Shown: positions 6,387-12,982, numbered from the stretch's first letter. The stretch is DNA of 14,475 nucleotides from UBA1731 sp963626295 (GCA_963626295.1 CAVFWS010000047.1:1-14475); one strand, 5' to 3'. Made by a program: numbers and translations. Notes: generated by a model not told the origin, from the sequence alone.

Positions 6387-8113
6387 AGAAGGAAGAGAGA
6401 TCGGGCGCACAGGCGCTCGTGGATTCGCTCGCGAAGGCCGGCACCGAAGTGCTGTTCGGCTATCCGGGCGGGCAGGCGCTGGACATATTCAACTGCCTGC
6501 CGGAGGCCCCTTTCCAGTTCATACTGGGGCGGCACGAGCAGGGATGCGTGCATATGGCGGACGGCTATGCACGTTCGCTCGGCAAGGTGGGCGTGTGCCT
6601 CGTGACGTCCGGCCCCGGGGCGACGAACACGATAACCGGGCTCGCCACGGCCAACATGGACGGCGTGCCGCTCGTGTGCATCACGGGACAGGTGCCGATG
6701 GATCAGATCGGCACGGATGCGTTCCAGGAGGCCGACATGAGCGGCATCTGCCGCGCGGTCACGAAGCACAGCTTCCTCGTGCAGAGCGCGGACGAGATCC
6801 CGGAGACCGTCGCCGAGGCGTTCTACATCGCCACGCACGGCAAGCCCGGCCCGGTGGTGATCGACATCCCGAAGAACGTGCAGAGGGCCATGACGTCCGC
6901 GCAGTATCCGGAGCGCGTGTCGCTGAGGGCGTACCATCCTGAATCGATGGCCACGTCGTCGCAGATGACGAGGTTCGCGAAGCTCGTCAACGAGGCGAAG
7001 CGTCCCGTGCTCTACGCCGGCGGCGGGGTGATAGCGGCGGGGGCGGCGAACGACCTTGCCCATCTCGCGCACAAGGCCCAGATGCCGGTCGCCACCACGC
7101 TCATGGGGCTTGGGGCCTTCGACGAGCATGATCCGCTGTCGCTGCGCTTTGCGGGGATGCACGGGACGTACGTCGCCAACATGGCGATAGACCAGTCCGA
7201 CCTCATAGTCGCGCTTGGGGTGCGCTTCTCCGACCGCGTCACCGGCAAGCTTGCGGCGTATGCGCGCCATGCCAAGATAATCCACGTGGACTGCGATCCC
7301 AGCTCCATCGGGAAGAACGTGCCGGTCGACCTCGGGATCGTCGCGGACGTGAAGGACGTGCTCACGACCGTCAACTCGAGGATAAGGCGCGCGGAGCACG
7401 GCGAATGGCTCGCCAAGATAGACGAGTGGCGGCGCAAGCGCCCCATATCGTACAGCCCGATGCACAAGAACGTGATCATGCCGCAGCAGGTCATAGAGTC
7501 GATAGACCGCGTGTCAAAGGGGCGCGCCGTGATCGTGACCGACGTGGGCCAGCACCAGATGTGGTCGGCGCAGTTCTTCCGCCACAACAGGGCGAGGCAC
7601 TTCCTCACGTCCGGCGGAATGGGCACCATGGGGTTCGGCATACCGGCCGCCATCGGGGCGGCGATCGCACGGCCCGACCACAAGACGGTTGCGGTGTGCG
7701 GAGACGGTGGCGCACAGATGACGTTCGAGGAGGTGGTGGTCGCGGTCGAGCACAAGCTCCCCGTGACGTTCGTGGTGATAAACAACGAATGCCTCGGGAT
7801 GGTCCGCCAGTGGCAGGAGCTCTTCTACGGAAAGCGCTACTCCGGGTCGATACTCTCCGTGAAGGGGCGGCTCGCGAACGAGCGGCTTGAGCAGGATCTG
7901 AAGTACGACTATCTCCCGGACATGAAGAGGCTTGCGGAGGCGCATGGCGCCGAGGCGTACCGCGTCATCGATCCGGCGAAGCTGGACTCCACGATCCGCA
8001 AGGCCATGAACTCGAAGCGCACCACGTTTGTGGAGGTGATTGTCGAGCCCCGCGCAAACGTGTACCCGATGCAGCCCGGCGGACAGCCGGTGGAAGGAAT
8101 GATTTTCGGATGA
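6383..8113 (+). CDS. ilvB: Acetolactate synthase (AHAS) large, catalytic subunit
   Basis: AHAS uses ThDP and FAD to join pyruvate with pyruvate or 2-ketobutyrate, the first committed step of valine, leucine and isoleucine synthesis. At 576 aa it is full length. The ThDP-activating glutamate is E52 in LGRHEQG. The AHAS signature TGQVPMDQIGTDAFQEAD is at 101-118. LGVRFSDRVTG in the central domain is typical of true AHAS rather than other ThDP enzymes. The ThDP/Mg motif begins GDGGAQMT at 440, and the substrate-specificity tryptophan lies in MVRQWQELFY (W477). Adjacent ilvN confirms the assignment. ATG 6383 overlaps the previous stop by 4 bp and gives the conserved N-terminus; the longer open frame into the upstream gene is not needed. 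The downstream genes ilvC and ilvD are not in the window. Confidence 0.97.
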   Translation: MKKEERSGAQALVDSLAKAGTEVLFGYPGGQALDIFNCLPEAPFQFILGRHEQGCVHMADGYARSLGKVGVCLVTSGPGATNTITGLATANMDGVPLVCITGQVPMDQIGTDAFQEADMSGICRAVTKHSFLVQSADEIPETVAEAFYIATHGKPGPVVIDIPKNVQRAMTSAQYPERVSLRAYHPESMATSSQMTRFAKLVNEAKRPVLYAGGGVIAAGAANDLAHLAHKAQMPVATTLMGLGAFDEHDPLSLRFAGMHGTYVANMAIDQSDLIVALGVRFSDRVTGKLAAYARHAKIIHVDCDPSSIGKNVPVDLGIVADVKDVLTTVNSRIRRAEHGEWLAKIDEWRRKRPISYSPMHKNVIMPQQVIESIDRVSKGRAVIVTDVGQHQMWSAQFFRHNRARHFLTSGGMGTMGFGIPAAIGAAIARPDHKTVAVCGDGGAQMTFEEVVVAVEHKLPVTFVVINNECLGMVRQWQELFYGKRYSGSILSVKGRLANERLEQDLKYDYLPDMKRLAEAHGAEAYRVIDPAKLDSTIRKAMNSKRTTFVEVIVEPRANVYPMQPGGQPVEGMIFG

Positions 8114-8355
8114 AAGAGCAGATATACAGACTGAACTGTTACGTCGAGAACAGGCCGGGCGTGCTGGCGAGGATCGTGGGGCTCATATCCGGGCGCGGCT
8201 ACAACATACAGACGCTTTCCGTCGGCCCTACCGAGGACGGGACCGTGTCGAGGATGAAGATCGACGTGCTTGGCGGAGAGCGGGAGGTGAAGCAGATAAC
8301 GCTCCAGCTCCAGAACCAGGTGAACGTCATCGAGGTGACGTCCCGCCGCCGGTGA
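8110..8355 (+). CDS. ilvN: Acetolactate synthase small, regulatory subunit (ACT domain only)
   Basis: The regulatory subunit activates the catalytic chain and mediates feedback inhibition by branched-chain amino acids, usually valine. The 81-aa product is a single ACT domain with the family pattern VENRPGVLARIVGLISGRGYNIQTLSVGPTE split over residues 12-42, then SRMKIDV and a QLQNQVNVIEV end. Most bacterial IlvN/IlvH proteins are about 160 aa with a second C-terminal domain. This one stops after the ACT domain, as do the short E. coli IlvN and IlvM subunits. The gene is not interrupted: the stop is clean and the next gene starts 13 bp later with its own Shine-Dalgarno. It overlaps ilvB by 4 bp (ATGA), ensuring coupled translation. 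Confidence 0.93.
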   Translation: MKEQIYRLNCYVENRPGVLARIVGLISGRGYNIQTLSVGPTEDGTVSRMKIDVLGGEREVKQITLQLQNQVNVIEVTSRRR

Positions 8356-8358
8356 CGT

Positions 8359-8363
8359 GGAGG
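8359..8363 (+). promoter_or_regulatory. Shine-Dalgarno GGAGG deciding the nucleosidase start
   Basis: GGAGG lies 5 bases before the ATG at 8369. The in-frame GTG at 8357 would begin within 2 bases of the ilvN stop and has no such site, so the ATG is preferred. Confidence 0.6.
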
Positions 8364-8368
8364 ATTCC

Positions 8369-9022
8369 ATGAAGGCGTTTGTCGTTGCGATGGAGTGCGA
8401 GGCGGATGCCGTGATCCGCAACATGGCGGATTGCGCCGTCTCGGCAATGTTCGGCCGCAAGGTCGTGAAGGGCACGATCGATGGCGAGGGCACGGCGGTT
8501 GTCGTCGCCGGCGTAGGCAAGGTGAACGCGGCGGCCGGCGCTCAGCTGGCGATGTCGTCGCTCGGCGCCGACATCCTCCTGAACGCTGGCGTCGCCGGCG
8601 GGCTTGTGCCAAGCATGAGGGTGGGCGAGATATATCGCATCGACCGCGCCGTGCAGTACGATTTCGACCTCTCGAAGGTAAACGGTACGCCAATAGGTAC
8701 GCCGAACGAGTGTTCCGATCCGTTCTTCGCGCTGGCAAAGGCGGGGCCTTGGCCGGATGCCGTCGCCGCGACGGGCGACAGGTTCACCGATGACGAGGAC
8801 GAAGTCGCGTTCCTGCGCAGGACGTTCGACGCCAATGTGCGGGAGATGGAGCTTGGCGCGATCGCGCATGTCGCATCCCGCGCCGGTGTGCCGCTCTATG
8901 CCTGGAAGGCCATATCGGATGTCGCCGGACTCGGTACGATGTCCGGCCAATATGCCGCAAACCTGAAGCGATGCCTTGACATCCTTTCCGGGGAGATAAA
9001 GGCGATGTTCCGCGCCGCATGA
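8369..9022 (+). CDS. 5'-methylthioadenosine/S-adenosylhomocysteine nucleosidase family protein
   Basis: The 217-aa product fits the PNP/UDP phosphorylase-fold nucleosidases, which split adenine from methylthioadenosine or S-adenosylhomocysteine. The residues expected for the E. coli enzyme are all present: a Glu in the N-terminal AMECEA (E11), a Glu in REMELGAIAHV (E161) and an Asp in KAISDVA (D184). The family strands VVVAGVGKVNAA (44-55), LLNAGVAGGL (70-79) and ATGDRF (134-139) are also seen. Methylthioadenosine recycling, SAH clearance or futalosine hydrolysis in menaquinone synthesis are all possible for this fold. Sequence reading favours MTA/SAH nucleosidase (mtnN-like), but substrate is not proven. 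The stop overlaps the mnmE start by 4 bp. Confidence 0.78.
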   Translation: MKAFVVAMECEADAVIRNMADCAVSAMFGRKVVKGTIDGEGTAVVVAGVGKVNAAAGAQLAMSSLGADILLNAGVAGGLVPSMRVGEIYRIDRAVQYDFDLSKVNGTPIGTPNECSDPFFALAKAGPWPDAVAATGDRFTDDEDEVAFLRRTFDANVREMELGAIAHVASRAGVPLYAWKAISDVAGLGTMSGQYAANLKRCLDILSGEIKAMFRAA

Positions 9023-10341
9023 CCGGAGGCGACACCATCGCGGCGGTCGCCACGGCTCCCGGACGGGGCGGCGTAGCCGTAGTGCGCGTGAGCGGCCCGG
9101 ACGCATGGCTCGTCGCCGAAAGGGTGGCCGGACGGAAGGTCTGCGAGGAAGATGCCGGCCGGTTCTTCTTTTCGAGGTTCATGGCTGCGCCGTGTGCCGC
9201 CGCGCCTGATGGCGGCGGGCGGATGGCGGATAGCGGTATCGTGCTTGTGTTCAAGGGCCCGCGCTCGTACACGGGCGAGGATGTCGTCGAGTTCCACGGG
9301 CATGGAGGAAGCGTCTCGCCGCGCCGGGTGCTGGAGGCGTGCTTTGCCGCCGGCGCAAGGCTCGCGAATCGCGGTGAGTTCACGGAACGCGCATTCCTCA
9401 ACGGGAAGCTGGACCTTTCGGCGGCGGAGGCCGTGATGGATCTCATAGATGCCCGCACAGGACGCGCCGCAGACGATGCGCAGGCGCGGCTGCACGGGGC
9501 GCTCATGCCGGCATACGGGCGGCTATATGACGAGCTGATGGATATGTCCGCAAGGGTCGAGCATCTTCTTGACGTGAGTGAGGACGAGATACCGGATGGG
9601 ATGATGGACGGCATCGCGGACGGCATCGGCGGCGCCAGGCGAAGGATCGCAAGTCTGCTGTCTACGGCGCACGAGGGCAAGGTGCTGCGCGAAGGTGCGC
9701 TTGTCGTGCTTGCGGGCGCACCGAACGCGGGGAAGAGCTCGCTCATGAACGCATTGCTTGGCGAGAGCCGGGCGATAGTGTCCGACTTTGCGGGGACGAC
9801 GCGCGATTCCATCGAGGAGGGCATGGACATTGACGGGTGGCCGATCCGTCTCGTCGATACCGCCGGGCTTCGCGAGACCTTGGATCCGATAGAGGCGGAA
9901 GGCGTGAGGCGGGCGGAATCGCTTATGGACAGGGCGGATGTGGTCGTGGCATTGGATTGCGACGTGAAGGGGTCCATAGCAGTTCATGCGAAATGCGATC
10001 TCGATGGCCAGTCCGCAGTACCCGCGCATGGCGGGAGCGGCGCCGCGATCAGGGTGTCGTCAAAGACCGGTGAGGGACTTGACGCCCTCAGGCGCAGGAT
10101 CGTCGAGAGGCTTGAGGCGATTGCCGCCAAGCCGTCCGATGCCGTCGCCGACGTCACGGCGCGGCAGGTGGCCCTGCTGGAGCGTGCCTATGCCGCTTTG
10201 GACGCGGCTGATGCGTCGGAACCGGTTCTCGCGGCGAACTCGCTCAGGAGCGCGGCCGAATCCGTCGGCCAGATCGTCGGCAGAGTCTATTCCGCGGATC
10301 TTCTGGAATCCATCTTCTCCCGCTTCTGCGTCGGCAAGTGA
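9019..10341 (+). CDS. mnmE: tRNA uridine-5-carboxymethylaminomethyl modification GTPase MnmE
   Basis: With MnmG, MnmE modifies the wobble uridine (U34) of several tRNAs. The 440-aa protein has the N-terminal folate-binding domain (DTIAAVATAPGRGGVAVVRVSG, spanning 5-26), then GEFTERAFLNGKLDLSAAEA split over 119-138. The inserted G domain has G1 GAPNAGKS (233-240), G2 TTRD (260-263), G3 DTAG (280-283) and G5 SSKTG (347-351). The C-terminus ends in CVGK, a conservative form of the family's CIGK with the conserved Cys. The G4 motif, normally NKxD, reads AKCD (324-327), and the segment between G3 and G4 is short. ATG 9019 overlaps the upstream stop by 4 bp. This is the last gene of the run; no clear terminator follows. 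Confidence 0.95.
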   Translation: MTGGDTIAAVATAPGRGGVAVVRVSGPDAWLVAERVAGRKVCEEDAGRFFFSRFMAAPCAAAPDGGGRMADSGIVLVFKGPRSYTGEDVVEFHGHGGSVSPRRVLEACFAAGARLANRGEFTERAFLNGKLDLSAAEAVMDLIDARTGRAADDAQARLHGALMPAYGRLYDELMDMSARVEHLLDVSEDEIPDGMMDGIADGIGGARRRIASLLSTAHEGKVLREGALVVLAGAPNAGKSSLMNALLGESRAIVSDFAGTTRDSIEEGMDIDGWPIRLVDTAGLRETLDPIEAEGVRRAESLMDRADVVVALDCDVKGSIAVHAKCDLDGQSAVPAHGGSGAAIRVSSKTGEGLDALRRRIVERLEAIAAKPSDAVADVTARQVALLERAYAALDAADASEPVLAANSLRSAAESVGQIVGRVYSADLLESIFSRFCVGK

Positions 10342-10355
10342 ACCCTGCCCTTATC

Positions 10356-10471
10356 CGTAGTGGGTAGAGGATAGTGATTTACGATTTGCGATTTTGCGAT
10401 TTACGATTGCATTTAGGGATTTGTTGATTTATCGATTTGGATTTTAGCGTGTAGAAGTGTGGAAATGCAGG
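10356..10471 (-). repeat. Composite interspersed repeat, copy C (minus orientation)
   Basis: Read on the minus strand this stretch gives, in order, CCTGCAT (10465-10471), ACACTTCTACAC (10449-10460), an AAATCGN heptamer array with AATCCCTAAATG (10410-10421), and CTACCCACTAC (10357-10367). The same modules occur in the same order at 10725-10941 and 11964-12127. This copy lacks the GC-rich hairpin part. No open frame of note crosses it. Confidence 0.6.
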
Positions 10472-10485
10472 TTATGGGGGATGAG

Positions 10486-10524
10486 GATTTGCGATCTGCG
10501 ATTTTTCGATTTGCGATTGCATTT
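10486..10524 (-). repeat. AAATCGN heptamer array, partial copy D
   Basis: On the minus strand this is AAATGCAATCGCAAATCG followed by further degenerate AAATCGN units. It matches the arrays at 10376-10445 (minus), 10858-10894 (plus) and 12073-12110 (plus), without the flanking modules. Confidence 0.55.
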
Positions 10525-10537
10525 GGAAATTGAGGCA

Positions 10538-10660
10538 TTTTCTTAACTTGGTGGCTGACAAAATAGGCCTACCGTATATTGCGATTGCAAGGGTGATTCT
10601 CGACTACTCGACCACAACATGTGAGTGAAAAACATTTAATCAGCCACCCAGTTTTTCTTA
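10538..10660. mobile_element. MITE-like element: 13-bp terminal inverted repeats flanked by an 8-bp direct repeat
   Basis: ACTTGGTGGCTGA at 10546-10558 and TCAGCCACCCAGT at 10640-10652 are inverted copies with one mismatch. Immediately outside them TTTTCTTA occurs on both sides (10538-10545 and 10653-10660), as expected for a target-site duplication. The enclosed 107-bp unit has no plausible gene. This is the structure of a miniature non-autonomous transposable element. No transposase is in the window, so the mobilising family is unknown; several IS families duplicate 8 bp. Confidence 0.6.
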
Positions 10661-10673
10661 TTTGCGGCACAAA

Positions 10674-10836
10674 TGGTAGGGCGGTTTCGATGAAACCGCC
10701 GCAGAGACACACGGGGAAACCTATCTTTCTACATGGCCATTTGTGGCCCGATGGCGGGAGGGGCGCAATTCATTGCGTCCATGTCCGCCATGCGCTGGCA
10801 ACCGGCAACGGTCGCAACAAGTTGCGACCCTCCCGC
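10674..10836. repeat. Cluster of GC-rich perfect hairpins
   Basis: Four palindromes occur in 160 bp. GGCGGTTTC/GAAACCGCC is at 10680-10700 (9-bp stem, 3-nt loop). GGCCA/TGGCC is at 10735-10748. GGGCGCAAT/ATTGCGTCC is at 10761-10780 (9 bp, one G-T), enclosed in an outer ATGGCGG/CCGCCAT stem (10751-10791). GGTCGCAAC/GTTGCGACC is at 10810-10829 (9-bp stem). Three of them adjoin a purine-rich GGNAGGG word (as CCCTCCC for the last, inverted). Stem sequences differ while the stem lengths match. None has a following T-run, so they are not ordinary terminators. Confidence 0.6.
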
Positions 10837-10941
10837 AAATCAATCCCTAAATGATCCAATGCAATCGCAAATCGAAAATCGAAAAATCGTAAATTCCCCC
10901 TACCCCCTACCCAACTATCACCTACCAACTACTATCTACCC
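10725..10941 (+). repeat. Composite interspersed repeat, copy A
   Basis: Modules in order are CTTTCTACATGGCCATT (10725-10741), the GC hairpins, AATCCCTAAATG (10842-10853), an AATGCAATCGCAAATCG heptamer array (10858-10894), and a CTACC-rich pyrimidine tract (10895-10941). It shares the AATCCCTAAATG word exactly with copy C and TCTACAYGGCCATT with copy B. The fabD promoter begins right after it. Confidence 0.6.
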
Positions 10942-10946
10942 TCGAT

Positions 10947-10976
10947 TTGACGGCGTTTGGCGGGACATGGTATAAT
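10947..10976 (+). promoter_or_regulatory. fabD promoter (TTGACG, extended TGG-TATAAT)
   Basis: TTGACG at 10947-10952 and a perfect TATAAT at 10971-10976 are 18 bp apart, with a TGn extended -10 (TGG). Transcription would start near 10983, giving a leader of about 30 nt before the ATG at 11014. This is the best promoter in the window together with that of gap. Confidence 0.82.
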
Positions 10977-11013
10977 CAGCGCCAATATAAATAAACAACA
11001 GGAGAGATGAGAG

Positions 11014-11937
11014 ATGGGAGATTGCTGCGTATTTGCCGGTCAGGGTGCTCAGGTTCCGGGAATGGGCAAGGATTTTGCCGAGGGCGATGTTGAGCTTATG
11101 TCGCTTTTCGACAAGGCGAATGCCGTGCTTGGCTTTGACCTCAAGAAGATATGCTTTGAGGGCCCGGCGGAGGAGCTTACGAAGTCTAACGTGTGCCAGC
11201 CCGCGATATTCGTGACGAGCTACGCCGCGTTCCTCGCCTTCCGGAAAAGGCATCCCGCGCCGTTCGCCGCCGCTGCCGGACTTTCCCTTGGCGAGTGGGG
11301 TGCGCTCTGCGCGGCAGGCGCACTCGACTTCGACTCCACGCTCAAGGTGCTGGAGGCTCGCGGAAGGTTCATGCAGGAGGCCTGCGAGGCTACGCCATCC
11401 GGCATGATCGCCATCGTGGGGGCCACCCCCGCGCAGCTCGACGAGCTTTGCGCCAAGACCGGATGCACGGTCGCGAACGTGAATTCCGCCGCGCAGCAGG
11501 TGCTATCCGGCTCGAAGGACGAGATCGCCGCCGCCGCTTCCGTCGCAAAGGAGTTTGGCATCAAGCGTGCGATACCGCTCGCGACGGCGGGGGCGTTCCA
11601 CTCGAAGTTCATGGCCTCCGCACGTGAGAGGCTTGTGCCGGTGCTGGACGAGGTGACGTTCTGCGCACCGAAGATGCCCGTGCTTTCCAACGTGACCGGC
11701 AAGCCGCATTCTTCCGATCCGGCTGTCATCAAGGCCACGATGCTTGAGCAGGTGACTGGCACGACCAACTGGGCTGCGGACGTCGAGGCGGCAAAGTCAC
11801 TTGGGTGCGCAAGGTTCGTCGAGTTCGGACCTGGCAAGGTGCTCTCAGGCCTGATCAAGAAGATAGACGCATCCCTCACGGCGGTAAACGTTGCCGACCT
11901 TGCGTCCCTTGACGCCGCAGTTGCCGCCCTCGGCTGA
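11014..11937 (+). CDS. fabD: Malonyl-CoA:ACP transacylase
   Basis: FabD transfers malonyl groups from CoA to acyl carrier protein, feeding type II fatty acid synthesis in the cytoplasm. The 307-aa length is normal. The oxyanion-hole motif GQGAQ is at 9-13, the nucleophile Ser91 lies in AGLSLGEW, the carboxylate-binding Arg is likely R116 (LEARGRFM), and the catalytic His is H196 in GAFHSKFM. The usual GHSLGE reads GLSLGE, a substitution next to but not at the nucleophile. The ATG at 11014 has AGGAGA 8 bases upstream; an out-of-frame ATG at 11007 was excluded. The gene is alone, with its own promoter and no other fab gene around it, and it converges on mrp. Confidence 0.95.
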   Translation: MGDCCVFAGQGAQVPGMGKDFAEGDVELMSLFDKANAVLGFDLKKICFEGPAEELTKSNVCQPAIFVTSYAAFLAFRKRHPAPFAAAAGLSLGEWGALCAAGALDFDSTLKVLEARGRFMQEACEATPSGMIAIVGATPAQLDELCAKTGCTVANVNSAAQQVLSGSKDEIAAAASVAKEFGIKRAIPLATAGAFHSKFMASARERLVPVLDEVTFCAPKMPVLSNVTGKPHSSDPAVIKATMLEQVTGTTNWAADVEAAKSLGCARFVEFGPGKVLSGLIKKIDASLTAVNVADLASLDAAVAALG

Positions 11938-11963
11938 TTGCATTTGAAGCCCAAAGCCTGAAG

Positions 11964-12127
11964 CCTGCATCTTCTACACTTCTACACGGCCATTCATACG
12001 ATGATGGGTCGTTGTGGCTACGAAAGGCGGGGCGCAGTCGCTACGGCAAATCAGCAAATGGCGCAATGACCAAATGCAATCGCAAATCGTAAATCGTAAA
12101 TCGCAAATCCCAACTACCCACTGCCAA
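11964..12127 (+). repeat. Composite interspersed repeat, copy B, between convergent fabD and mrp
   Basis: Modules in order are CCTGCAT (11964-11970), CTTCTACACTTCTACAC (11971-11987, a short tandem), GGCCATT (11988-11994), a GC-rich middle with a GGGGCGCA word near 12029-12036, an AATGCAATCGC plus AAATCGT array (12073-12110), and CTACCCACTGC (12114-12124). It fills nearly the whole spacer between the two stop codons and ends at the mrp stop. A run of related AAGCC words (11947-11965) precedes it. No clear terminator for either gene was seen. Confidence 0.6.
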
Positions 12128-12958
12128 CTAAATGATTGAGTCCACGAATGATTCAACCATTGGTATGCTTAGGGATTCGGCGGCGCCCGCATCTATCGCC
12201 TTTGCGAAATCGGGGTTGATCGGGAGCTTCAGCGTGTACGGGATCCCGAAGCCCTTGGCCATCTCGTCCGCCACGCTTTCACCGAATATGTGATGCCTTG
12301 CGGAGCAGTTCGGACACGTGAAGTAGCTCATGTTCTCGACGAGGCCAAGCACCTTCTTGCCCATCATCTGCACCATCTTCACGGACTTGCCGACGATCAT
12401 CTCAACGAGCTTCTGCGGAGACGAGACCACCACCACCCCATCCACCGGAAGGCTCTGGAAGACCGTTAGCGGAACGTCGCCGGTTCCGGGCGGCATGTCC
12501 ACAAACATCACGTCGAGATCGCCCCAGTGGACATCCGTCCAGAACTGCTTGACCGCGCCCGCGATAACCGGTCCGCGCCACACTACGGGTGCGGTGGGAT
12601 CATCGATGAGCATGTTGAGGGACATTATGCGGATGCCGCCGTTGGACACGGCGGGCTCGATGCCATCCTCGCTCTGCACGGTGCCGCCGGTGATGCCGAA
12701 GGCCTTTGGGATTGATGGCCCGGTGATGTCCGCATCGAGGATGCCAACGGCGAGTCCGCGACGGGACGCGGCGACGGCAAGCATGGTGGCGACGGAGCTC
12801 TTGCCTACGCCACCCTTGCCGCTCGCGACGGCAATCACGCGCCTTACCTTTGAGGCGGCGTTCGGCTTTGCCGAGAAGTCGGTCTTCCCGGTGCGGCTCG
12901 GACAATCCTTGCCGCAGGATGAGCAGTTGTGTGCGCAGTTCTCTTCTGACATCGTCAT
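12128..12958 (-). CDS. mrp: Mrp/NBP35-type Fe-S cluster carrier ATPase
   Basis: Proteins of this ParA/MinD-related family bind and hand over Fe-S clusters in the cytoplasm. The 276-aa product has a deviant Walker A GKGGVGKS at 47-54, a switch region DADITGPSIP (75-84), Walker B VDMPPGTGD (153-161) and a CPNC cluster-binding motif (C215, C218) after VENMSYFT. The N-terminus carries a four-Cys cluster (C8, C12, C15, C19). The N-terminal DUF59 domain of the long E. coli-type Mrp is absent, as in short forms I associate with anaerobes. The first ATG (12958) has AAGGAA just upstream; a second ATG two codons in is also possible. It is divergent from the exported protein at 13169 and convergent with fabD. 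Confidence 0.93.
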   Translation of the reverse strand: MTMSEENCAHNCSSCGKDCPSRTGKTDFSAKPNAASKVRRVIAVASGKGGVGKSSVATMLAVAASRRGLAVGILDADITGPSIPKAFGITGGTVQSEDGIEPAVSNGGIRIMSLNMLIDDPTAPVVWRGPVIAGAVKQFWTDVHWGDLDVMFVDMPPGTGDVPLTVFQSLPVDGVVVVSSPQKLVEMIVGKSVKMVQMMGKKVLGLVENMSYFTCPNCSARHHIFGESVADEMAKGFGIPYTLKLPINPDFAKAIDAGAAESLSIPMVESFVDSII

Positions 12959-12982
12959 GGTTTCCTTTTCTTGCTGCGCTGT

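Noticed and set aside
3709..7465. Long minus-strand open frames opposite hisS, the Sel1 gene and ilvB (403-530 codons)
   Set aside because: These are mirror frames of GC-biased coding sequence on the plus strand. Each covers a gene with intact family motifs and shows none itself.
10342..10375. Intrinsic terminator directly after mnmE
   Set aside because: Only a weak TATCC/GGATA pairing is visible and there is no T-run after it, so it was not called.
10674..10836. CRISPR array
   Set aside because: The palindromes differ in sequence, there is no constant repeat or regular spacer length, and no cas gene is nearby.
10621..10854. A 77-codon open frame in the mnmE-fabD spacer
   Set aside because: It begins inside the MITE-like element and runs through the hairpin cluster. 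It has no Shine-Dalgarno and no protein-like pattern; the palindromes explain the sequence better.
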